In this document: positions 60,201 through 64,000 of the stretch, piece after piece
Layout: every line of letters starts with the position of its first letter
How positions within the stretch are numbered: position 1 is the stretch's first letter
Source: Bolinopsis microptera
Taxonomy: Eukaryota; Ctenophora; Tentaculata; Lobata; Bolinopsidae
NCBI RefSeq assembly: GCF_026151205.1
Contig: NC_087076.1
Location: forward strand, 17,077,142 to 17,141,141
Length of the DNA stretch: 64,000 nt
Reading direction: 5' to 3'
Position numbers and translations under genes: made by a program
The notes under the pieces: model-generated
What the model saw: the letters and a program-made list of their open reading frames with translations, nothing else
Databases searched by the model: none
Told to the model about the DNA's origin: nothing

Positions 60201-63200
60201 TTAAGCTTTAACAGGGCCATCACATTGTGTTGAACACCCCACACCAGCGAGTTTGAGCCGCTGATGGGTGGTGTATCTGTGTATCTTGGAAATACTGTAG
60301 ATTCCACTTAACGACTAAATTTGACAACTGTTATTGTAAATAATCATTTATGAAGTAATTGTAAATTCAAATAAAATATGTAAAATTCACACCAATATTA
60401 GTTCTAGAATACAACATTATTTAGTAGAGTTCTGAGAAATATGTCGCTTCACTTTGCGTCTCTGATTCTGGAACCAGTACATAACTGTCTTTTCTGGAAG
60501 TCCAGTTTCCTGGCTGACTATTTTTCTGTTCTCTATGGTCAGGTAAGTGTATCTCCCAAACCAATCCTTCAGGATAGAGAATTGAGTCTCTGAGATTCCC
60601 TGTCGTTCATTCCGTCGTTTTTCCGATTTGTTGACGTCGGGTGTGGAGTTGGGCGATGTTTTTGAAGAATAAGGACTGGCTCTGTTGAATTTATTTAGAT
60701 TAGGAGATATCTTCAGATTAGGAGAAATCTTATCGGGTAGGTTTGAAGGGATAAAATTGCGAGGAGAAGTTTCATTAGATTGAATAGGACCGGCACGATC
60801 AGTAGGAGAGGAGACAGGGAGGAGTCTGGATGCTTTTCTTGGAAAGTTTGGTGAGGTTCTAGGAGAAACACATCTGTGGGAGTCTAACAAGTGACCTGGT
60901 TGTTGAGGAGGGGAGATGGTGACGTTGGGAGCAGCCTGGTCTGACAGGTTTCTTGGTGGAGAGGTAGACTTCACATCAGGTCTGATAGCTATAGGCCGGA
61001 GAGGAAATGTTTTGGTATAAGTTTCCAGAGGTAGTGATATCTTGAGATCCTGTTGAAGGTATATCCGGGGTTTGGGGGTTGTATCAGATCCTAGAGTGAT
61101 ACAGCTCAGGAACAGTGGGTCCACGAGAGGAGGATTGCAAGGTTCGAAATTAATCATGGTAGAAGTGGTGAGATTATTTGATACTACAAGAAGAGATGGA
61201 ACTGGATACACTGAGCTAGTGATCAGAGTATTTATACAATATGTTAACTAGGAGGGTGTGTGCACCTTACAAGCCGGGTCTAATGACGCTCGTCAAGCTA
61301 ATAATTGCAGTGTCAGGTGACTTGATTAGGCAGCTCCCAGTCGATATCTCATGCTGGTTCACGCAAACAAGGTGGGTTGGGTGGCCGGTCACGTGACCCA
61401 GACACAACCTTGTTAGCAGCCCAATCAGGCTCATGAGATATCCTCTGAGGTGGGCTTCTAGGCGTGGGATCTCAATTAGCTCACTGGGTGCCTTACAACG
61501 ACTGATAACAAGATCATGCTAATTGGACTGATTGTGGGGAACCATAATTTTTAGTCTGTTATTAGGAAATAGTCTAGTTAATCTGATCTCAGGATAGTAT
61601 CTGTAACGAAGGTTTTTAATCAAAAGATCAAAGTAAAGAGTACAATTATTGGGCAATGGGCAAAATGTGTACCTTTATTTTGCACACCGTAAGCATGATC
61701 CTAAATTTTCCCACCGCAGGTCAGATCTTGGCAGTGGAAACCGTTCAAGAACTCAGCACGAAGTGATAATCTTTCTCTTCTGCATTGGAAACGATGCGAC
61801 GACACCTCAAGTGATTACCCATTTGCCAAATACTCCGTCAAGCGTGAAGTGAGTTATGTAAATATTCGACTAACATTCCTCTAATATCTTTAAAGAGGGG
61901 CACACTGTACACACTGTAAATGTACATATCTATAATTGTCTACTGTCACGTTTTAAACCATATCTCCTTGCCAACATCAGACTCATCGCCCAGTACCATT
62001 TCTGATCCTTTTAATCAAAGTCTACCCTGATAGATACTGATGTACACAGATGAACAGTACAATGGTGTCCTGCAGCAGCCTGGTTGGACTCGAGCAAATA
62101 CTGACCATCTCATTGAACTTGCCAACAAGTTCGACCTCAGATTTGTTGTTATGCAGGACCGTTGGGATAAACATATGTGAGCTATTTTAATTTAAATTGT
62201 GATCCTTTTTAATTATTTAATAATTATTTTGGCGACCAATCCTGATACTAACTGCACGGATTGCACTTTATTTTTGGCTTCAATTTAACAATCTCATCGC
62301 AGTTTTATTTTATTCCAATATGATACAAATATATGTATGCCACATCTTAAATATTCATGCTTTTATATAATAAAATATAACACTAACATACTATATACCA
62401 GACACGGTACAAGATCAGTGGAGGACCTGAAAGACCGTTACTACAGTATCCAATACAGACTTGATAAGCTCAGAGATTCTGAATCCGAGAAACCAAAGCG
62501 TCCTCTCTACGATGCAGACCATGAACGTTTACGAAAGGTCAGATAAGGAATCTCTTCAGTTTATTTTTTCTCATAACATAAATTACATTAGAAGTTAGAA
62601 CCCCCTAGAATTAAATTTCCTGTTTAAAATAATTACACTTGTTCGATTCAAATTAGAAGTAAAACCGAATAGCATTTATCGTGGCATTGGCAATAATCAT
62701 ATTATGATAATCGTATTATGAAAGGAGTGATAACAAGAAAAAATACCCAGGAGCAATTAGAGAAGCTGTACAGTAGAACTAGAGAAGAAGTGGAGGAAGA
62801 AGAATACCTGATCGAAGAACTCAGGAAGATTGAAATCCGTAGAAAAGAGAGAGAAAAGAAACAACAGGTACCTTTTGCTGCTAGCTAGTAGTAGTATAGA
62901 CTTGTCAAGACTTCTCAAACTGAAGAATAAATTTGAAATTCAAACTAGAACTTAGTTCGACCTAGTATGATATTTAAAAAGGCGCAGTTTATATCTCCAA
63001 CTCCCCAAATTGCGCGCATTGTAGTAACTTCTTTCAAACTTCGCGAATCGAGATTAAATCTTTTGCAGTGTATATATTAAGAATCAATATAATATGCACT
63101 TATATAAATCACTTCGAATACTTTTGAAATAGAATAACAAGCTCAAAAACACTATTGTCTTATTTCTCCGTAAACAGCACAATAGCGTGTGTAGCTTTTG

Positions 63201-63953
63201 TCGAGGTGCCCCGAAAGTGACCTTAAACGATTTCCCGTTTAATTTTGGTCGACCCATGTCAACTAATAGTTCAGAATAAAGCAAATTGGATGTGCTTTCG
63301 GTGGAGATATAGCGCGCGCCATTTAAAATGTCAAATTGTTGTTTATCATCACTAATTTTACAGGACCTACAGCGGTTGATAAAAGCTGCTGATCAGCTGA
63401 CCGAGACTGGACCATCAAACAAGAAGAAAAAGGCCTCCGCTACCAAGAAGAAGGAAGAAGAGACACGGTCGTGGAGGATTCAAGATAAGCCTCTGAACGC
63501 TGGAGTTAGTTTGAGAAGTGCTAAAACCAAACAAGCTCTCCAAGTACGTGCTTTAATTTCCGCCGATCGTATAAATTAAACTTGGTCACCATAATTATGA
63601 TATTGTGGTGTTCAGTGGTACGGTGTTCTTTTGTAATGCACCACTATCTTAGAGGTCCCTTTGCAATAGGAACTGAGAAATGTATGAACTCTGAGCACTG
63701 AAATCTGATCACTATAATATCTGTCTGTTTTTCGTGAGTCATTGATATAACTTGAAACAATGTCCAGGTCGGTCTGAAGAAGTCTAAGTTGGTAGAGCAA
63801 ATCTTGACTCAATTAGAAGTGGGTGTGTCACCTATGCCAACAGAGGAGATCACGGGGCAGTTTAACGAACTTAGGAACGATATCCTGTTTCTTCTGGAGC
63901 TCAAGATAGCACAGGAAACCCTACAGTTTGATATTCAAGCTCTAAAACATCGG
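48252..63953 (+). CDS. DMAP1: DMAP1 (DNMT1-associated protein 1), 3' end may lie beyond window
   Basis: DMAP1/Swc4 is a SANT-domain subunit of TIP60/NuA4 and SRCAP complexes. Exons: 48252-48354, 48539-48657, 61720-61848, 62034-62176, 62402-62537, 62751-62867, 63364-63543 and 63768-63953. Matches: MASNDIRDILSLSRQGSMER, PTGMHREVFALL, VRSWQWKPFKNSAR (for VRPWKWMPFTNPAR), and DYPFAKY. The SANT segment follows (YTDEQYN, GWTRANTDHLIELANKFDLR, FVVMQDRWD), then RSVEDLKDRYYSIQYRL and EEEEYLIEELRKIEIRRKER. AGVSLRSAKTKQ and LEVGVSPMPTEEITGQFNEL complete the match. All junctions keep phase. Exon 3 must end at 61848 (GTGAGT) to keep frame. The last visible exon ends ALKHR with a gtttgt donor, so one more exon is expected. 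Intron 2 (48658-61719) is about 13 kb, against introns of 100-500 bp elsewhere, and contains several other genes. Confidence 0.9.
48658..49721. other. DMAP1 intron 2, region before the sulfotransferase
   Basis: No gene. Contains repeated ctggccagtt words (48790-48825), acattacaagtac twice (49070-49100), and a perfect 23-bp palindrome ctgagggtcac/a/gtgaccctcag at 49637-49659 about 60 bp upstream of the sulfotransferase start. Confidence 0.5.
49722..50837 (+). CDS. Carbohydrate sulfotransferase, HNK-1/CHST8-14 family (Sulfotransfer_2), nested in DMAP1 intron
   Basis: 371 aa, uninterrupted, likely a Golgi type II membrane protein that transfers sulfate from PAPS to a glycan. Start chosen at the first ATG (MNHDIMSVQ), directly followed by a membrane segment (TVIFFLLLLYAITLVYFL). 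Next comes a stem with N-glycosylation sites, then the catalytic domain. The 5'-phosphosulfate loop is IPKTGCTNWIVALL (family PKxxCTNW) and the 3'-phosphate loop is FAVVRNPWTRLVSGFRDKL (family VREPFERLVSAYRDK). Further family blocks: NAHFIPQTDHLCL, YDFIVPLEH and the C-terminal FIADFALLNYS. An acceptor-like tttcag lies 17 bases before the ATG, so a 5' non-coding exon is possible. The acceptor glycan cannot be told from sequence. Confidence 0.9.
   Translation: MNHDIMSVQKTVIFFLLLLYAITLVYFLKEGNFGDKSSVVLIVDTGAQVRGSGVSVESRVEKKRDSISQQNITDLDFHDSNSLNLKPPRQDWAASQMKKTMALLDMEYPMTEKWRECGPRTYYFPNINAIFTGIPKTGCTNWIVALLRAEGKLTKKPNPSTVNWVHGKVSYEYRMNRVPDQYTSSDFQKAFSFAVVRNPWTRLVSGFRDKLSDENTQGPSLRFIGMSVVRQIRGIKNRTLLRELYPTFEEFARWLVKWYGVRKVNAHFIPQTDHLCLRHAVYDFIVPLEHSSSLGEEVLTKINASDTSLLGSYDESQDPRHQKSTLFAKNWLSELDQDLIEQLYTIFIADFALLNYSNFTHPDFPLPLHTI
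50900..51299 (+). promoter_or_regulatory. Upstream region of homeobox copy A, with TATA box and CACGTG palindrome
   Basis: About 400 bp is nearly identical, inverted, to the region upstream of the second homeobox gene (61158-61565). TATAAATA at 51221-51228 lies about 72 bases before the ATG. GGTCACGTGACC at 51059-51070 is a 12-bp palindrome with an E-box core, and tgagatatc/gatatctca words flank it. Conservation across the copies suggests the promoter was duplicated with the gene. Confidence 0.6.
51300..52016 (+). CDS. Intronless divergent homeobox protein, copy A (inside DMAP1 intron 2)
   Basis: 238 aa from MINFEPCNPPLVDPLFLSC. A Ser/Pro/Asn/Thr-rich, probably disordered N-terminal part precedes a homeodomain that fills the last 60 residues, starting RRRNERQGISETQFAILKDW. 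Helix 3 reads EKTVMYWFQNQRRKVKR: W48, F49, N51 and R53 are kept, position 50 is Q, but position 52 is Q instead of the usual R and position 47 is Y. I cannot assign it to a homeobox class. Short repeats SPNLKISPNLK precede the domain. It is intronless, has its own TATA promoter and shares DMAP1's strand. Copy B lies about 8.4 kb away in inverted orientation. Confidence 0.85.
   Translation: MINFEPCNPPLVDPLFLSCITLGSDTTPKPRIYLQQDLKISLPLETYTKTFPLRPIAIRPDVKSTSPPRNLSDQAAPNVTISPPQQPGHLLDTNRCVSPRTSPNIRNNRIPPISSPCDTLTPIYDTSPGNFIPSNLPDKISPNLKISPNLKKSVRASPYPSKTSSNTTPNATKSERRRNERQGISETQFAILKDWFGRYTYLTIENRKIVSQETGLPEKTVMYWFQNQRRKVKRQNTC
52020..52670. other. Non-coding spacer in DMAP1 intron 2
   Basis: Holds the 3' UTR of homeobox A (aataaac near 52069) and an unrecognised repeat-like stretch with a poly-C run (52628-52645) just before the LINE. 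Confidence 0.4.
52680..54692 (+). mobile_element. 5'-truncated LINE with open reverse-transcriptase C-terminal half
   Basis: One open frame of about 570 codons (to 54422) starts inside the RT domain: KHMYKNSTGQIKLSGFVSEK, then GTEQGHPLSPDLFKIYI, LLWADDQILLALD (the catalytic ADD, usually YADD), WGVEINADKTKLM and YCYLGIEI. A thumb and C-terminal region follow, ending in a CCHC-like knuckle (CSWCNIVLGSGIIENEDHFL, NHC). Endonuclease and RT motifs upstream are missing. The 3' end carries about four tandem copies of tgtattcctt (54652-54690), a microsatellite tail of the kind CR1/L2-like LINEs use. The frame is fully open, so the insertion is young. Confidence 0.85.
54727..54885 (+). repeat. Third, partial copy of the homeobox upstream region
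   Basis: gcctagaagcccatctcaga through ggtcacgtgacc to gcctaattaagtcacctgac matches 50993-51160, with a 13-bp deletion after gctgctaac. It stops before the TATA box, and no homeobox follows. It begins right after the LINE tail. Confidence 0.85.
55000..56126. other. DMAP1 intron 2: element debris, possible 5' exon of the LamG gene
   Basis: Bases 55790-55846 end with a sequence whose complement starts CAGTCGGACCTCTCAATACC and continues with tctctatacc and cgatataccg words, as in pogo/Tigger-like transposon termini. No matching left end is found. Two small frames (55339-55536, 55564-55770) match nothing I recognise. The signal-peptide exon of the following LamG-like gene should lie here but was not identified. 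Confidence 0.4.
56127..57830 (+). CDS. LamG/pentraxin-like domain plus glycosylated coiled coil (5' exon not found)
   Basis: Exons: about 56127-57330, 57536-57643 and 57736-57830, in phase. The first part is a concanavalin-like (Laminin-G_3/pentraxin) fold: YNALHFGTSTSDYVTFSF, FSTCMWIKR, GQWFSLCLTWSLSSRTGNLY then LNGELIG, GQLWFGR, and a closing CFDLDELS. A long coiled coil follows, built from ~14-residue repeats such as LNETETELNETETELRMVKK and QLNGTEDKLETETGRFNASQ. These repeats put an N-x-S/T site near the same position again and again. The tail has two similar cysteine-containing modules (NHFQLYHDERFCDAF; IIDHLRQHLEESACD). Probably secreted, but no signal peptide was seen because the first exon is unknown. 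The first in-frame acceptor is the cag at 56124-56126. Function unknown. Confidence 0.7.
57831..58691. other. Spacer between two convergent nested genes
   Basis: AT-rich, no gene recognised. Contains the 3' UTRs of the LamG-like gene (+) and the secreted coiled-coil gene (minus). Confidence 0.4.
58692..59384 (-). CDS. Secreted coiled-coil protein with a C-terminal beta-rich globular domain
   Basis: 230 aa, single exon. A clear signal peptide (MKLIIAQLFALVVVIAANSE) is followed by a helical, coiled-coil-like stretch to about residue 112 (ALTEVVVQQTQKISDMMLSL; KISELEDEVKALKGDLN). The C-terminal ~100 residues (CAKVCSGTTGRTTTDWAETS; TGVYKEVDISGCGFVKIPTI; GSHWEITGTSAVYNAKIGSF; WIAVGFTC) resemble a domain I recall from secreted proteins of marine invertebrates, with paired cysteines and alternating beta strands. 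I cannot name it; C1q-like or H-type-lectin-like trimers are alternatives. The layout (signal, coiled coil, head) suggests an oligomeric extracellular recognition or matrix protein. Nested in DMAP1 intron 2 on the opposite strand. Confidence 0.7.
   Translation of the reverse strand: MKLIIAQLFALVVVIAANSETDELLARKRDDNVGDLKDLLMASMQNTIALTEVVVQQTQKISDMMLSLSAARIDIQGLKLKVEKNEVYDAAMASKISELEDEVKALKGDLNNGASVTVLNGEEENGDPKCAKVCSGTTGRTTTDWAETSGTTGVYKEVDISGCGFVKIPTITTSIEGSGSHWEITGTSAVYNAKIGSFSTYIAANRPNTRKGFVEARFWNVEWIAVGFTC
59385..60416. other. DMAP1 intron 2 spacer, no gene recognised
   Basis: A 73-codon plus-strand frame (59544-59765, MGAIAVCADPNVHLGFDNSK) matches nothing I know. A gatttgatttt microsatellite lies at 59940-59972. 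The right end carries the 3' UTR of homeobox copy B. Confidence 0.4.
60417..61157 (-). CDS. Intronless divergent homeobox protein, copy B (inverted, inside DMAP1 intron 2)
   Basis: 246 aa from MINFEPCNPPLVDPLFLSC, antisense to DMAP1. The first ~100 residues and the homeodomain (RRNERQGISETQFSILKDW to EKTVMYWFQNQRRKVKR) are almost identical to copy A. The linker between them differs strongly: PNFPRKASRLLPVSSPTDRA against PNIRNNRIPPISSPCDTLTP in copy A. The last residues differ too (HISQNSTK against QNTC). The SPNLKISPNLN repeat is kept. Same position-52 Q in the recognition helix. A recent inverted duplicate with its own copy of the promoter. Confidence 0.85.
   Translation of the reverse strand: MINFEPCNPPLVDPLFLSCITLGSDTTPKPRIYLQQDLKISLPLETYTKTFPLRPIAIRPDVKSTSPPRNLSDQAAPNVTISPPQQPGHLLDSHRCVSPRTSPNFPRKASRLLPVSSPTDRAGPIQSNETSPRNFIPSNLPDKISPNLKISPNLNKFNRASPYSSKTSPNSTPDVNKSEKRRNERQGISETQFSILKDWFGRYTYLTIENRKIVSQETGLPEKTVMYWFQNQRRKVKRHISQNSTK
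61158..61565 (-). promoter_or_regulatory. Upstream region of homeobox copy B, with TATA box and CACGTG palindrome
   Basis: Inverted copy of 50900-51299. The TATA box (TATAAATA on the minus strand) is at 61229-61236 and the GGTCACGTGACC palindrome at 61387-61398. Similarity to copy A fades left of about 50900 and right of about 61565. Confidence 0.6.
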
Positions 63954-64000
63954 GTTTGTTATCTTTACCATTTTACTGTTAGTTAATAGTTGCCTAAACC

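Overview
The window is eukaryotic nuclear DNA from an animal. Genes are split by short introns with GT-AG borders, the background is AT-rich, and the conserved genes are metazoan. One is the germline piRNA factor ASZ1/GASZ. Others are FBXW5, MCRS1, TBC1D5, DMAP1, IER3IP1 and a FET-family RNA-binding protein. The abundant MITEs, long-TIR transposons and non-LTR fragments, with the secreted lineage-specific genes, suggest a non-vertebrate and probably marine, early-branching animal (cnidarian- or sponge-like). The sequence alone does not settle the phylum.

Layout: 1-4.8 kb holds ASZ1/GASZ (minus, C-terminus beyond the left edge), with intron 4 enlarged by a TIR element full of minisatellite. 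6.6-8.5 kb is a FET-type RRM/RanBP2-zinc-finger protein (minus). 8.5-18.8 kb is gene-poor. It holds a LINE scrap, a ~118-bp satellite split by an ORF1-bearing element, and a ~6-kb foldback DNA transposon. The arms of that transposon are inverted arrays of a ~372-bp unit around a Mutator-like transposase remnant. 20.9-22.5 kb is FBXW5 (+) and 23.2-24.9 kb is deoxyribose-phosphate aldolase (+). 25.3-26.0 kb is a chimera of a duplicated MCRS1 N-terminus and a transposon-type helix-turn-helix, directly followed by MCRS1 (26.6-29.4 kb, +). Glutamine synthetase (29.9-33.2 kb, minus) converges on MCRS1. 36.4-46.3 kb is TBC1D5 (+, 14 exons), with MITEs in its introns. 47.0-47.5 kb is IER3IP1/Yos1 (+).

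From 48.25 kb to the right edge runs DMAP1 (+). Its second intron is about 13 kb and acts as a nested-gene island. It holds an intronless Golgi-type carbohydrate sulfotransferase, two intronless homeobox genes in inverted orientation with near-identical TATA promoters, and a 5'-truncated LINE. It also holds a LamG-like plus glycosylated coiled-coil gene and a secreted coiled-coil protein.

Functionally the single-copy genes are housekeeping: chromatin (DMAP1, MCRS1), retromer/Rab7 control (TBC1D5), ER-Golgi traffic (IER3IP1), ubiquitin ligation (FBXW5) and metabolism (GS, DERA). The most unusual items are the MCRS1-HTH chimera, the inverted homeobox pair inside DMAP1 and the foldback transposon. 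The spliced models below were built by eye; exon phases and total lengths were checked for consistency.
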